From: an uncultured Bacteroidales bacterium
GTDB taxonomy: Bacteria > Bacteroidota > Bacteroidia > Bacteroidales > Barnesiellaceae
DNA length: 64,000 nucleotides
Reading direction: 5' to 3'
NCBI GenBank assembly: GCA_949298955.1
Contig: CASFYQ010000002.1
Location: 1-64,000, forward strand
Below, in pieces: positions 35,285 to 45,135 of the stretch. Under the pieces are notes generated by a model. It was not told the origin of the DNA. It was given only the letters and a program-made list of their open reading frames with translations, and searched no databases. The first letter of the stretch is position 1; each line of letters begins with the position of its first letter. A program made the position numbers and the translations under genes.

Positions 35285-37873
35285 ATGAATTTCGACAATT
35301 TTACCATCAAATCGCAGGAGGCCATTCAAAAGGCCGTGGAGATTGCCCGTAATCACAACGAGCAATCGATCGAGCCGGTGCACCTGCTGAAAGGGATTTT
35401 GCAGGTGGGCGAAAACCTCACTTCATACCTTTTTCAGAAACTGGGCATCAACGCCGGCTTGTTGAACAGTCAGGTCGACCGTGAAATAGAGTCGTTACCC
35501 AAGGTAAGCGGAGGGGAACCCTATTTGAGCCGCGAGGCCAACGACGCCCTTCAAAAAGCGGTCGACTACTCCAAGAAACTGGGCGACCAGTTCGTACCCC
35601 TCGAAGCCATGCTCATGGGGGTGTTCCTGACGAAAAGCCCGGCTTCGGCCTTCATGAAGGATGCCGGTGTCACCGAGAAGGAGTTGGGAGCCGCCATCGA
35701 CGAGTTGCGGAAAGGGAAAAAAGCAACCGAGGCTTCGGCCGAAGACACCTATAACGCCCTGAGTAAATATGCCATCAACCTGACCGAACGTGCCCGCAGC
35801 GGCAAACTCGACCCGGTAATCGGGCGTGATGACGAAATTCGTCGGGTATTGCAGATTCTGAGTCGGCGTACCAAAAACAACCCTATCCTGATAGGTGAGC
35901 CGGGTACCGGCAAAACGGCCATCGCCGAGGGGCTTGCCCACCGTATCGTGCGCGGCGACGTGCCCGAGAACTTGAAGAGCAAGCAGATTTTCTCGCTCGA
36001 CATGGGTGCTCTGGTGGCCGGTGCCAAATACAAGGGCGAATTTGAGGAACGGCTCAAATCGGTAGTCAACGAGGTGATTCAAAGCGAAGGCGAGATTATC
36101 CTCTTCATCGACGAAATCCACACCCTGGTGGGCGCCGGTAAGGGCGAAGGTGCCATGGATGCCGCCAACATCTTGAAACCGGCCCTGGCCCGTGGCGAAT
36201 TGAGAGCTATCGGCGCTACGACCCTCGACGAATATCAAAAATATTTCGAAAAGGACAAGGCTCTCGAACGCCGGTTCCAAATCGTCATGGTCGACGAACC
36301 CGACGAGATGAGCACCATCTCGATTCTGCGGGGATTGAAAGAGCGGTATGAAAACCACCACAAGGTGCGTATCAAAGACGACGCCATCATCGCTGCCGTG
36401 CAGCTGTCCGAGCGGTACATCACCGACCGGTTCCTGCCCGACAAGGCCATCGACCTGATGGACGAGGCTGCCGCCAAACTGCGTATCGAGGTCGACTCCG
36501 TGCCCGAGGCCCTCGATGAAATCACACGGCGTATCAAACAGCTCGAAATCGAACGCGAGGCTATCAAGCGTGAAAACGATACCGAGAAGCTGCAACAGTT
36601 GGGCAAGGAGATTGCCGACCTGAAAGAAGAGGAGACCAAATTCCGCGCCAAATGGCAATCGGAGAAAGAGCTGGTCAACCGCATACAGCAGAATAAAATC
36701 GACATCGAAAACTTGCGCTTCGAAGCCGACAAGGCCGAACGCGAAGGCGACTATGGCAAGGTGGCCGAGATACGGTATGCCAAAATCAAAGCCAAAGAAG
36801 ACGACATACACGCCACCCAACAACGCCTGCACGAGTTGCAGGGCGACAAGGCCATGATTAAGGAAGAGGTCGATGCCGAGGATATTGCCGACGTCGTATC
36901 GCGGTGGACCGGTATCCCTGTGAACAAAATGATGCAGAGCGAGAAAGACAAACTGCTCCACCTCGAAGAGGAGTTGCACAAGCGGGTCGTAGGTCAGGAC
37001 GAGGCCATCGCCGCCATCGCCGATGCCGTGCGCCGCAGCCGGGCCGGACTGAACGATCCCCGCAAGCCTATCGGCTCGTTCATCTTCCTGGGCACGACGG
37101 GTGTAGGTAAAACCGAGCTGGCCAAGGCCCTGGCCGAGTATCTGTTTGATGACGAGAACATGATGACGCGTATCGACATGAGTGAATATCAGGAGAAATT
37201 CAGCGCCACGCGACTCATCGGTTCGCCTCCGGGATACGTAGGCTACGAAGAGGGTGGACAGTTGACCGAAGCCATCAGACGGAAACCCTATTCGGTTGTC
37301 CTGTTCGATGAAATCGAGAAGGCTCACCCCGACATCTTCAACATCCTGTTGCAGGTGCTCGACGACGGCCGACTCACCGACAACAAAGGCCGGCTGGTCA
37401 ATTTCAAGAACACGATTATCATCATGACCTCCAATATGGGGTCGTCGCTGATACGCGAGAATTTCGAGAAGATGACCGACGCCAACCGCACCGAGGTAAT
37501 CGAGAAAACCAAAGAACAGGTTTTGGAGATGCTGAAACAAACCATACGGCCCGAGTTTCTCAACCGTATCGACGAGACCATCATGTTCACGCCGCTTACG
37601 AAGAATGAAATCGAGCAGATCGTATCGCTGCAAATCGACAGCATCAAGAAAATGCTCGAGAAAAACGGCGTTACCCTCGAGATTACCCCTCGTGCCTTGA
37701 GCCTCATTGCCGCCGAAGGTTACGACCCCGAGTTTGGTGCCCGTCCTGTAAAACGGGTGATACACCGGCTTATTCTCAACCAGTTGTCAAAAGACCTGCT
37801 GGCCCAAAAAGTAGACCGGTCGCATCCTATCGTGGTCGATGCCGAGAACGAACAAATCATATTCCGCAACTGA
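35285..37873 (+). CDS. clpB: ATP-dependent disaggregase chaperone ClpB
   Basis: The protein has 862 aa, full length for ClpB. The order is: N-domain (about 1-145), AAA1 with Walker [11 protein letters not shown] and Walker B ILFIDEIH, the coiled-coil middle domain (about 405-525) characteristic of ClpB rather than ClpA/C, and AAA2 with [14 protein letters not shown], the [15 protein letters not shown] pore-loop region and [15 protein letters not shown]. It rescues aggregated proteins with DnaK in the cytosol. A strong terminator follows at 37896-37930. The upstream region suggests sigma-54-type control. Confidence 0.97.
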   Translation: MNFDNFTIKSQEAIQKAVEIARNHNEQSIEPVHLLKGILQVGENLTSYLFQKLGINAGLLNSQVDREIESLPKVSGGEPYLSREANDALQKAVDYSKKLGDQFVPLEAMLMGVFLTKSPASAFMKDAGVTEKELGAAIDELRKGKKATEASAEDTYNALSKYAINLTERARSGKLDPVIGRDDEIRRVLQILSRRTKNNPILIGEPGTGKTAIAEGLAHRIVRGDVPENLKSKQIFSLDMGALVAGAKYKGEFEERLKSVVNEVIQSEGEIILFIDEIHTLVGAGKGEGAMDAANILKPALARGELRAIGATTLDEYQKYFEKDKALERRFQIVMVDEPDEMSTISILRGLKERYENHHKVRIKDDAIIAAVQLSERYITDRFLPDKAIDLMDEAAAKLRIEVDSVPEALDEITRRIKQLEIEREAIKRENDTEKLQQLGKEIADLKEEETKFRAKWQSEKELVNRIQQNKIDIENLRFEADKAEREGDYGKVAEIRYAKIKAKEDDIHATQQRLHELQGDKAMIKEEVDAEDIADVVSRWTGIPVNKMMQSEKDKLLHLEEELHKRVVGQDEAIAAIADAVRRSRAGLNDPRKPIGSFIFLGTTGVGKTELAKALAEYLFDDENMMTRIDMSEYQEKFSATRLIGSPPGYVGYEEGGQLTEAIRRKPYSVVLFDEIEKAHPDIFNILLQVLDDGRLTDNKGRLVNFKNTIIIMTSNMGSSLIRENFEKMTDANRTEVIEKTKEQVLEMLKQTIRPEFLNRIDETIMFTPLTKNEIEQIVSLQIDSIKKMLEKNGVTLEITPRALSLIAAEGYDPEFGARPVKRVIHRLILNQLSKDLLAQKVDRSHPIVVDAENEQIIFRN

Positions 37874-37895
37874 TGCGAGTATGAAATAAAAACCT

Positions 37896-37930
37896 AAAAC
37901 CCCGTGTCGCATATGACGGCACGGGGTTTT
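37896..37930 (+). terminator. clpB terminator
   Basis: AAAACCCCGTG pairs with CACGGGGTTTT, followed by TATC, 23 bp after the clpB stop. Confidence 0.75.
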
Positions 37931-38026
37931 TATCTTTCGTCCCCCAAACCCCAATTAACAGGTCACCCCACCCGCTCGAAAAAAAACGATTACGCAAGAA
38001 CCCTATTCCCGAGACGACACGAATCA

Positions 38027-38073
38027 ACAAAAAACAGACAGGCTACACGCTCCGTGGGGGCGTGTAGCCTGTC
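38027..38073 (-). terminator. Terminator of the Spy-like gene
   Basis: A 14-bp perfect stem GACAGGCTACACGC/GCGTGTAGCCTGTC is followed on the minus strand by TGTTTTTTGTTG, 44 bp past the stop at 38117. Confidence 0.75.
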
Positions 38074-38116
38074 GTCTTCAATCTACCTAAAAACCTATAA
38101 ATCACACATAAATCGT

Positions 38117-38602
38117 TTATTTGTCAGCCGGTGCAGGTGCATCGGGTGCCGGAGCGTCAGGCGCTTGATTGAACGGACAACCGGGTCTCAAATGACGACG
38201 CTTGTCAAACCGTTTGTCCATGGGACGAACATTCCTGTCGAAGCGACCGTTGGGACGGCGTTCGAGCCGCTCTACCTTTTGTTCGAGATACTGTATGTAT
38301 TGGTCTTTTGACAATACCGATTTCATCGTGGAATCGCGACGCTCCTTAGCAGCCACCATCGATTCGCGACAACTTTTTTGAAACTCTTGTCTCTTCTCGC
38401 GAATGGCCTTCATTTCGGCACCGAAAGCTTCATCGGCCTCTTTCAGTTGTTTCACCTGCTTGTCGCTCAGGTTCAAGTCCTTTACCATCTGTTCACAAGG
38501 GAACTCACATTTTTCCCGCTGCGGTTTTCTATCTTGATTGCCTGCAAATGCACTCATCGACAATGCCAAAACCAATGCTACCGATACAATCGTTCTTTTC
38601 AT
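38117..38602 (-). CDS. Periplasmic Spy/CpxP-like protein
   Basis: The protein has 161 aa. A signal peptide (VSVALVLALSMSAFAG) precedes a highly charged helical body (LNLSDKQVKQLKEADEAFGA, MKAIREKRQEFQKSCRE) with the spacing seen in Spy/CpxP LTxxQ-like proteins and in the Bacteroidetes DUF4890 group. Cysteines (about residues 33, 37 and 71) could form a disulfide. The tail repeats APDAPAPDAPAP. A periplasmic chaperone or envelope-stress role is inferred from the fold, not demonstrated. It is monocistronic. Confidence 0.65.
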   Translation of the reverse strand: MKRTIVSVALVLALSMSAFAGNQDRKPQREKCEFPCEQMVKDLNLSDKQVKQLKEADEAFGAEMKAIREKRQEFQKSCRESMVAAKERRDSTMKSVLSKDQYIQYLEQKVERLERRPNGRFDRNVRPMDKRFDKRRHLRPGCPFNQAPDAPAPDAPAPADK

Positions 38603-38805
38603 AATTCGTGTCCTTTCTTAAATAATTCTATTATTAATTCATCTGTTAGCCAATTCGAATTGCGTTTCTGTCTATATGACTACGGTTTGCCCCGAAAGTT
38701 TAATTGCCCCCGGAATTAAATTCTTAAATTTAACATCTTTAACAAAAAGAGCGTCAGCATGATTTGCCCGACGCCCTTTATATAGCTATTTATCAAAATG
38801 TTACA

Positions 38806-40437
38806 CTATTTCTTCCGAATCAACTCGGTAAGTTTCAAAGTTTGGAAAGTCATGTGCGCCACACTGCTCTCATAGAGAATACCCACCGTTTCGCGATCGA
38901 TCATCGTCAGGCAAGTATAGCCCCAACTGTCCTCTTCGTCAAGCATAATCTGATTCTCGGGGAGCCACGTCAGACCGCCGTCGAGGCTGGCTTTTACCGT
39001 AATGTGATTGCGCCCCTGGGTCGTATTGGGGTTGGAGAAGAGCAGAATGTCGCGACCCAATACGTTATCACGAGCCTCGACCCGAATAAGGCTGGCCATG
39101 CACACAGGCTCGGGTAACGCCTTGCGCGACGACTCGTGCTCGGTCCAAGTGCGGCCCAGGTCGCGGGTAATGGCTACGGCACGGCTGCCACCCCGGTTGT
39201 CGCGCATGTTGAGCATGAGCACCCCTTTCTCAATCTCGACCACCTGAGCTTCGGTAGTATTGGTGCGGGCCAGATTGTGAATGTGCCAACTCTTACCCGA
39301 ATCCTTGCTGTACATCACGCCGGCATTGGGCACATCGGTCGAGTCGATAAACTGTATGGGAAACACCAGCGTGCCGTCGTGCATGGTAATGCCCCGCCCC
39401 GGCCCCTGCAACAGGAAGCGCCACGAAGGGTCTTTCACCTGACTGGTGATGTTGATGGGCTCCGACCAGGTTTTACCATCGTCGGTACTCTTGGCAAGCA
39501 CGAGTTGCGCCGTGTGGTCCATGTCCATACCCTGCTGCGAACTCCACCAGGCTCGCTGGTTACCCATACCGTGGGCCCAAGCTGCGGCAATCCACACTGT
39601 ATTGGTTTTGGTATCGACCAAAATCGAGGGGTCGCCCACCCCGTTTTGAGCTGCGGGCAGGCCACCGTATTCACCAAACGAGAGAGGCAGCCGCATGGGT
39701 TCCCAAGTCTTGCCGCCATCGGTACTGCGGCTCAATCCCACATCGATATGCTCCTGCAAATCGACACTGCTGTTATAACGAACGTCATACACTCCCAACA
39801 AGGTACCTTTGTTGGTCGTCACCAACCCGGGAATGCGGAACGCGGCCGCGCCATCGTTTCCGGCATGACGCACCCCGATGCCCATACGATGCACGATGCC
39901 GTCGGGCGAAACCCGCTCGCACAACGCCTCCCGACCATCGAGCGAAACCGACACGAGGTCGGCACTCACCTTGGACGAAAGCGAGGTCCCCGATTTCATC
40001 TGCAAGCTCACCCAAAAGAAATTGATTCCCGGGTAGAGCTTATGGTCGGCTTCAAGTGACACCCGCCCCACAGGAGCAGACACCTCGGCACACTTGACCG
40101 AATAGGAAGGATAAGCCGAAAGTGTTTTCCCGGCGCTGAAACTCGATATGTATCCTACCGGTGCAAACCGGTTCTTCCCTTCGTCCTGCCTGGCTTCGAC
40201 TCCTCCGTAATAGAGCTTCACCGCAGCCACGTCGGCACGATCGGCACATTTCGAAAAGTCGAGTACGATCCGGTCGAGCACACGGCTCTCCCGGGCGGGA
40301 ATACGCAGATAGAACATCACATTGTCTGCCCGCTCGAGCAACACAGGCACCCGAGCCTCCTTGACAAAAACCGTATCGGCAGCTGTAGCGGTCGAAGCCA
40401 GCACAGCCAAACATAAAAGAAGAATAAATTTACGCAT
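38806..40437 (-). CDS. Exo-alpha-sialidase
   Basis: The protein has 543 aa from ATG 40437 (MRKFILLLCLAVLASTATAA, signal peptide); an ATG four codons upstream is equally possible. An N-terminal beta-sandwich of the bacterial sialidase-associated type (about 20-180) precedes a six-bladed propeller. Key features are the FRIPGLV arginine motif, GVYDVRY, and Asp boxes STDGGKTW, STDDGKTW, SKDSGKSW, TRDLGRTW and SLDGGLTW. A Glu in TTEAQVVEIEKG and a Tyr in SWGYTCLTM suit the nucleophile pair. It releases terminal sialic acid from host glycans in the periplasm or at the surface. No nan genes are adjacent. Confidence 0.92.
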   Translation of the reverse strand: MRKFILLLCLAVLASTATAADTVFVKEARVPVLLERADNVMFYLRIPARESRVLDRIVLDFSKCADRADVAAVKLYYGGVEARQDEGKNRFAPVGYISSFSAGKTLSAYPSYSVKCAEVSAPVGRVSLEADHKLYPGINFFWVSLQMKSGTSLSSKVSADLVSVSLDGREALCERVSPDGIVHRMGIGVRHAGNDGAAAFRIPGLVTTNKGTLLGVYDVRYNSSVDLQEHIDVGLSRSTDGGKTWEPMRLPLSFGEYGGLPAAQNGVGDPSILVDTKTNTVWIAAAWAHGMGNQRAWWSSQQGMDMDHTAQLVLAKSTDDGKTWSEPINITSQVKDPSWRFLLQGPGRGITMHDGTLVFPIQFIDSTDVPNAGVMYSKDSGKSWHIHNLARTNTTEAQVVEIEKGVLMLNMRDNRGGSRAVAITRDLGRTWTEHESSRKALPEPVCMASLIRVEARDNVLGRDILLFSNPNTTQGRNHITVKASLDGGLTWLPENQIMLDEEDSWGYTCLTMIDRETVGILYESSVAHMTFQTLKLTELIRKK

Positions 40438-40623
40438 GATATATTTCATTAAATTCGCGGAATAAAGATAACAGTTTTTTACTTATCACACCAATAATTG
40501 TTCAAATTTTACCCGCCTTTTCTTCTGCGACACAAAACAGGAATTGCAGGCATATCTTTCTTCAACTTTCCTTGGAAAAACGGGTCGGAAAGAGTATATT
40601 TGTATCAACAGAACCAAGCGGAT

Positions 40624-41895
40624 ATGTTACAACCTTTGGCAGAAAGACTCAGGCCCAAAAACTTGGACGAATACATCGGGCAGGAACACCTGGTAGGCCC
40701 GGGCGCCGTATTGCGCCGCATGATTGACTCGGGCAAGATTTCGTCTTTTATCCTTTGGGGACCTCCGGGTGTAGGCAAGACCACCCTGGCCCACATCATT
40801 TCGCAACAGTTGCAGGCCCCGTTTTTCACCCTCAGCGCCGTGCAGTCGGGAGTCAAAGAGGTGCGCGAGGTGCTCGACCGCTGCAAAAGCAACATCTTCT
40901 CGAAAGTACGCCCCATTCTGTTCATCGACGAAATACACCGATTCAGCAAGTCGCAGCAAGACTCCTTGTTGGGAGCCGTCGAATACGGCACGGTCACACT
41001 CATCGGAGCCACCACCGAGAACCCCTCGTTCGAGGTCATACGGCCGCTGCTCTCGCGCTGCCAGGTATACGTGCTCAAATCGCTCGAGGTGAAACACCTG
41101 CAACAGCTGCTCGAACGGGCAATTCATACCGACACCTATTTAAAAACACGGAATTTCGATGTGCGCGAGACCGACGCCCTCTTCCGATACTCGGGAGGCG
41201 ATGCCCGCAAACTGCTCAACATCATCGACCTCATCTCGCAGGCCGTGAGCGAGGACGAAACAATAGTCATCGACGACGCCATCGTAACCGAACGGCTGCA
41301 ACAAAACCCGGCCGCCTACGACAAGAACGGCGAGATGCACTACGACATCATATCGGCTTTCATCAAATCGATACGAGGCAGCGACCCCGACGCGGCCATC
41401 TACTGGCTGGCACGCATGGTCGAGGGAGGAGAAGATCCCGCCTTCATCGCCCGGCGGCTGGTTATCTCGGCCTCGGAAGATATAGGCCTGGCCAACCCCA
41501 ACGCCCTGCTGCTGGCCAACGCCTGTTTCGATGCCGTGCAGAACATCGGGTGGCCCGAAAGCCGCATCATCATGGCCGAGACCACTATCTACCTGGCCAG
41601 TTCGCCCAAGAGCAACTCGGCCTACATGGCCATCAACCAGGCTTTGGCCACCGTGCGTGAAACCGGCAACCTGCCCGTCCCTCTGCATCTGCGCAACGCA
41701 CCCACCCAACTGATGAAAGAACTCGACTACGGCAAAGACTACAAGTATGCCCACGACTACCCCGGCCACTTTGTCAACCAGCAATATCTGCCCGACGCCC
41801 TCAAAGAGACCGGGTGGTGGAAACCTCAAAACAACCCGGCCGAGAACAAGTTGAAAGAACATCTGAACGGGTTGTGGAAAGAGCGATACAAATAA
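40624..41895 (+). CDS. rarA: Replication-associated recombination AAA ATPase RarA (MgsA)
   Basis: The protein has 423 aa from ATG 40624 (MLQPLAERLRPKNLDEYIGQ). An AAA+ core carries Walker A GPPGVGKTTLAH, Walker [17 protein letters not shown] and sensor IGATTENPSFEV. The C-terminal MgsA/RarA tetramerisation part has YDIISAFIKSIRGSDPDAA, ISASEDIGLANP and a conserved VPLHLRNAP. It acts at stalled replication forks. Longer upstream reading is not supported. No operon partner. Confidence 0.93.
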   Translation: MLQPLAERLRPKNLDEYIGQEHLVGPGAVLRRMIDSGKISSFILWGPPGVGKTTLAHIISQQLQAPFFTLSAVQSGVKEVREVLDRCKSNIFSKVRPILFIDEIHRFSKSQQDSLLGAVEYGTVTLIGATTENPSFEVIRPLLSRCQVYVLKSLEVKHLQQLLERAIHTDTYLKTRNFDVRETDALFRYSGGDARKLLNIIDLISQAVSEDETIVIDDAIVTERLQQNPAAYDKNGEMHYDIISAFIKSIRGSDPDAAIYWLARMVEGGEDPAFIARRLVISASEDIGLANPNALLLANACFDAVQNIGWPESRIIMAETTIYLASSPKSNSAYMAINQALATVRETGNLPVPLHLRNAPTQLMKELDYGKDYKYAHDYPGHFVNQQYLPDALKETGWWKPQNNPAENKLKEHLNGLWKERYK

Positions 41896-41992
41896 GCATC
41901 AAAATGCAAACCAAGGTTAGCAAATAGACACAAATTCGCATCTTATCGTAACAAAAAAGAATGTAACAACTTTATCATAGAGAAAAAAGAAT

Positions 41993-42000
41993 TACTTTTG
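41993..42000 (+). promoter_or_regulatory. serC: serC-serA promoter (TAnnTTTG)
   Basis: TACTTTTG followed by TAATC, 47 bp before the serC ATG. The same ATTACTTTTGTAA context precedes dedA at 48959. Confidence 0.55.
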
Positions 42001-42047
42001 TAATCTATCAGAATCAAATTTATACCAAACACTAAACTAACATCGTT

Positions 42048-43115
42048 ATGAAGAAGCACAATTTCTATGCAGGCCCCTCTATCCTGAGCGAGTACACCAT
42101 TAAAAACACGGCCGATGCCGTTCTCAACTTTGCCGGTACGGGTCTATCCCTGATGGAAATTTCGCACCGCAGCAAGGAATTTACAGCTGTCATCGAAGAG
42201 GCCCAAGCTCTGGTCAAAGAACTGCTGGAGGTTCCTGCCGGATACGAAGTATTGTTCCTGGGTGGCGGCGCAAGCCTTCAATTCTGCATGGTACCCTACA
42301 ACCTGCTGAACAAAAAAGCGGCTTATCTCGAAACGGGCACCTGGGCCGTCAACGCCATAAAAGAAGCCCGGCTTTTCGGCGAGGTCGATGTCGTTGCTTC
42401 TTCAAAAGAGGCTAATTTCTCATACATTCCCAAAGGATATACCGTCCCCGACGACGCCGACTATTTCCATTTCACCTCCAACAACACCATCTACGGAACC
42501 GAGATGCGTTTCGACCCCGACGTGAAAGTTCCTTTGGTAGCCGATATGTCGTCCGATATTTTCTCGCGACCTGTCGACGTATCGAAATACGACGTCATCT
42601 ACGCCGGTGCCCAGAAAAACCTTGCCCCGGCCGGCGTAACAATAGTTATCGTCAAGGAGTCGGCTCTCGGTCATGTAGAACGCGCTATCCCTACCATGCT
42701 CGACTATCGCACCCACGTGAAAAAAGGCTCGATGTTCAACACTCCGCCGTGTCTGCCCATCTACGCTGCCCTGCAAACCCTCAAATACTACAAGGAGCTG
42801 GGCGGAATCAAAGAGATGGAACGCCGCGATCTGGAAAAAGCCGCCATTCTCTACGATGCCATCGACTCGAGCAAGATGTTTGTAGGCACCGCTGCCCACG
42901 AAGACCGCTCGATTATGAATGTATGCTTCGTAATGAAAGAGGAATACAAGGAACTCGAAAGCGCATTTATCGAATTTGCCGGCACAAAAGGCATCGTAGG
43001 CATCAAGGGACACCGCTCGGTAGGCGGGTTCAGAGCCTCGATTTACAACGCCATGCCCAAATCGAGCGTAGAGGTACTCATCGACGCCATGAAAGAATTT
43101 GAAAAGAACCACTAA
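42048..43115 (+). CDS. serC: Phosphoserine aminotransferase
   Basis: The protein has 355 aa, the usual size for SerC. It transfers an amino group from glutamate to 3-phosphohydroxypyruvate, the second step of serine synthesis, and can also serve pyridoxine synthesis. Motifs: [13 protein letters not shown] at the N-terminus, [29 protein letters not shown], the PLP lysine in [12 protein letters not shown], and [19 protein letters not shown]. serA starts 18 bp later, so both form an operon ending in the terminator at 44085. Confidence 0.95.
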   Translation: MKKHNFYAGPSILSEYTIKNTADAVLNFAGTGLSLMEISHRSKEFTAVIEEAQALVKELLEVPAGYEVLFLGGGASLQFCMVPYNLLNKKAAYLETGTWAVNAIKEARLFGEVDVVASSKEANFSYIPKGYTVPDDADYFHFTSNNTIYGTEMRFDPDVKVPLVADMSSDIFSRPVDVSKYDVIYAGAQKNLAPAGVTIVIVKESALGHVERAIPTMLDYRTHVKKGSMFNTPPCLPIYAALQTLKYYKELGGIKEMERRDLEKAAILYDAIDSSKMFVGTAAHEDRSIMNVCFVMKEEYKELESAFIEFAGTKGIVGIKGHRSVGGFRASIYNAMPKSSVEVLIDAMKEFEKNH

Positions 43116-43133
43116 TAAAAAGAGCTTATCGAC

Positions 43134-44054
43134 ATGAAAGTATTGGTTGCCACCGAAAAACCGTTTGCCGCAGTAGCCGTAAACGGAATTAAAGAAGTGC
43201 TCGATGCCGCCGGTATCGAAATGGCACTATTGGAAAAATATACCGCCAAAGCCGATTTGCTGAAAGCGGTCGAGGAGGCCGACGGGCTCATCGTTCGCAG
43301 CGACATTGTCGATGCCGAAGTACTCGATGCCGCCAAAAAACTGAAAATCGTCGTACGTGCCGGTGCCGGATATGACAATATCGACCTGAATGCCGCCACG
43401 GCCAAAGGAGTATGCGTGATGAACACCCCGGGACAAAACTCCAACGCCGTAGCCGAGTTGGTATTCGGAATGACAATCCTGATGATTCGCAACCGTTACA
43501 ACGGCACATCGGGCACCGAACTGAAAGGCAAAAAGTTAGGCATACACGCCTACGGCCAGGTAGGCCGCAACGTAGCCCGCATCGCCAAGGGATTCGGCAT
43601 GGAGCTATATGCCTTCGACCCCTATTGCCCCAACGAGGTGATGGAACAAGACGGAGTGAAACCCGTAGCTTCGGTCGAGGAGCTTTACCGCACCTGCCAG
43701 TTCGTATCGCTGCATATCCCGGCAACCGCCGAAACCAAACAGTCAATCGGTCACGCCCTGCTATCGGTTATGCCCAAAGGTGCCGTACTCATCAACACCG
43801 CCCGCAAGGAGGTAATACACGAAGAGGAGTTGGCCCGTATACTCGAAGAGCGTCCCGATTTCCGCTACATAGCCGACGTGGCTCCGGCCAGCGCCGCCGC
43901 ACTGTCCGAGAAATTCGGTGACCGGGTATTCTTCACCCCCAAAAAGATGGGAGCCCAAACGGCCGAAGCCAATATCAACGCCGGTATCGCCGCCGCCCGG
44001 CAATCGGTAGGATACCTCAAAGAGGGTATCGACCGGTTCAGAGTCAACAAATGA
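43134..44054 (+). CDS. serA: D-3-phosphoglycerate dehydrogenase, short form
   Basis: The protein has 306 aa and lacks an ACT domain, so it is the short type without classical serine feedback. The NAD fold is clear: VVRAGAGYDNIDLNAA, LGIHAYGQVGRNVARI (nucleotide loop) and LINTARKEVIHEEEL with the catalytic Arg. The usual catalytic His block (TPHIGAST) reads FTPKKMGAQT here, so Lys replaces His. I recall the same change in Entamoeba and Bacteroides-type enzymes, so activity is likely retained. Directly follows serC. Confidence 0.92.
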   Translation: MKVLVATEKPFAAVAVNGIKEVLDAAGIEMALLEKYTAKADLLKAVEEADGLIVRSDIVDAEVLDAAKKLKIVVRAGAGYDNIDLNAATAKGVCVMNTPGQNSNAVAELVFGMTILMIRNRYNGTSGTELKGKKLGIHAYGQVGRNVARIAKGFGMELYAFDPYCPNEVMEQDGVKPVASVEELYRTCQFVSLHIPATAETKQSIGHALLSVMPKGAVLINTARKEVIHEEELARILEERPDFRYIADVAPASAAALSEKFGDRVFFTPKKMGAQTAEANINAGIAAARQSVGYLKEGIDRFRVNK

Positions 44055-44084
44055 CCCCAGCGACACCGAAACTCAAATCATATA

Positions 44085-44138
44085 GAAACCCTCCCTGCCC
44101 CAAAAGTACCCCCGGCGGGAGGGTTTCTGTTTTTTTTG
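44085..44138 (+). terminator. serC-serA terminator
   Basis: AGAAACCCTCCC pairs with GGGAGGGTTTCT and is followed by GTTTTTTTTG, 30 bp after the serA stop. Confidence 0.85.
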
Positions 44139-44177
44139 CATCGGTAACAACCTGTCCCCGACAAGCCCCCGGCGAAG

Positions 44178-44223
44178 ACAAAAACAGCGGGCGGCAACCC
44201 CTCTCATTCGGAGTCGCCGCCCG
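44178..44223 (-). terminator. Aquaporin gene terminator
   Basis: On the minus strand CGGGCGGC pairs with GCCGCCCG, followed by CTGTTTTTGTC, 40 bp past the aquaporin stop. Confidence 0.65.
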
Positions 44224-44263
44224 ATTTATACGGCTGTTTATTCAGCTACATGAGAAAACTCGT

Positions 44264-44941
44264 TCAATCGCGAGTCAATCCTCTCCAAGCAAAAGCCGAC
44301 AAGGCCGCACCGAAGAATGGCGCCACAATGAAGAGCCACAGTTGCGAAAGAGCCTCGCCTCCGGCAAAGAGAGCAGGTGCGATACTGCGGGCCGGATTGA
44401 CCGAGGTCCCCGTGATGGGGATACACACGATATGAATCAACACCAGCGACAAGCCAATGGCCAAACCGGCCAAATTGCCGGCTCCCCGCTTCTCGTCGGT
44501 CGCGCCCAATACTACCAGCACAAAAATGAAGGTAAATACCGTCTCGGCAATAAAAGCCTGCAACATCTCGCCTGAGTCAAAACTGTTGGCTCCCGTCGCC
44601 GTTACACCCGACGACCCGCCCGTAGAGACCAGCGCATAAATAACCGCCGAGCCTATAATCGCCCCGATTACCTGGAAAAGCATATACATGACGGCATCCT
44701 TGCCGTTCATGCGCTTCGACAGCCACACCCCCAGCGTGATAGCCGGATTGATGTGGCACCCCGAAATTCCGCCAATGGTATAAGCCATGGCGACTACCGA
44801 GAGGCCAAAAGCCATTGCCACGCCCAATGTTCCTACACCTGCACCGCAAATACCGGCTGCATGACCGGCAAAGACGGCGCTTCCGCATCCCATCAATACG
44901 AGTACCATGGTACCCAACATTTCTGCCAAATACTTTTTCAT
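44264..44941 (-). CDS. aqpZ: Aquaporin (MIP family, AqpZ-like)
   Basis: The protein has 225 aa from ATG 44941 (MKKYLAEMLGTMVLVLMGCG). Both NPA boxes are present (GCHINPAITLGVWL and TSVNPARSIAPALF), along with six membrane segments and ISRH-type pore neighbours. The second box has Arg directly after NPA. The small size favours a water channel over the longer glycerol facilitators. It stands alone. Confidence 0.9.
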   Translation of the reverse strand: MKKYLAEMLGTMVLVLMGCGSAVFAGHAAGICGAGVGTLGVAMAFGLSVVAMAYTIGGISGCHINPAITLGVWLSKRMNGKDAVMYMLFQVIGAIIGSAVIYALVSTGGSSGVTATGANSFDSGEMLQAFIAETVFTFIFVLVVLGATDEKRGAGNLAGLAIGLSLVLIHIVCIPITGTSVNPARSIAPALFAGGEALSQLWLFIVAPFFGAALSAFAWRGLTRD

Positions 44942-45135
44942 AATGTTCATGTTTTTCTGGTACGATACGCACCAAAGTTAACGACTAATAGATTTATCGA
45001 TTAAGATTTCTCTATACAAAGAAAAAAAATAAATTCTAATCTACACACTCTTTTCCCTGTTTTTTCCTTAATTTTGAACCCTTTTCAACCAAATCGAGAC
45101 CTTTGTGTTTGAATAATATACTATTTGAATCGATT

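Noticed and set aside
35495..37765. A 756-codon minus-strand open frame inside clpB
   Set aside because: Antisense shadow of clpB with no domain, no promoter and a low-complexity composition.
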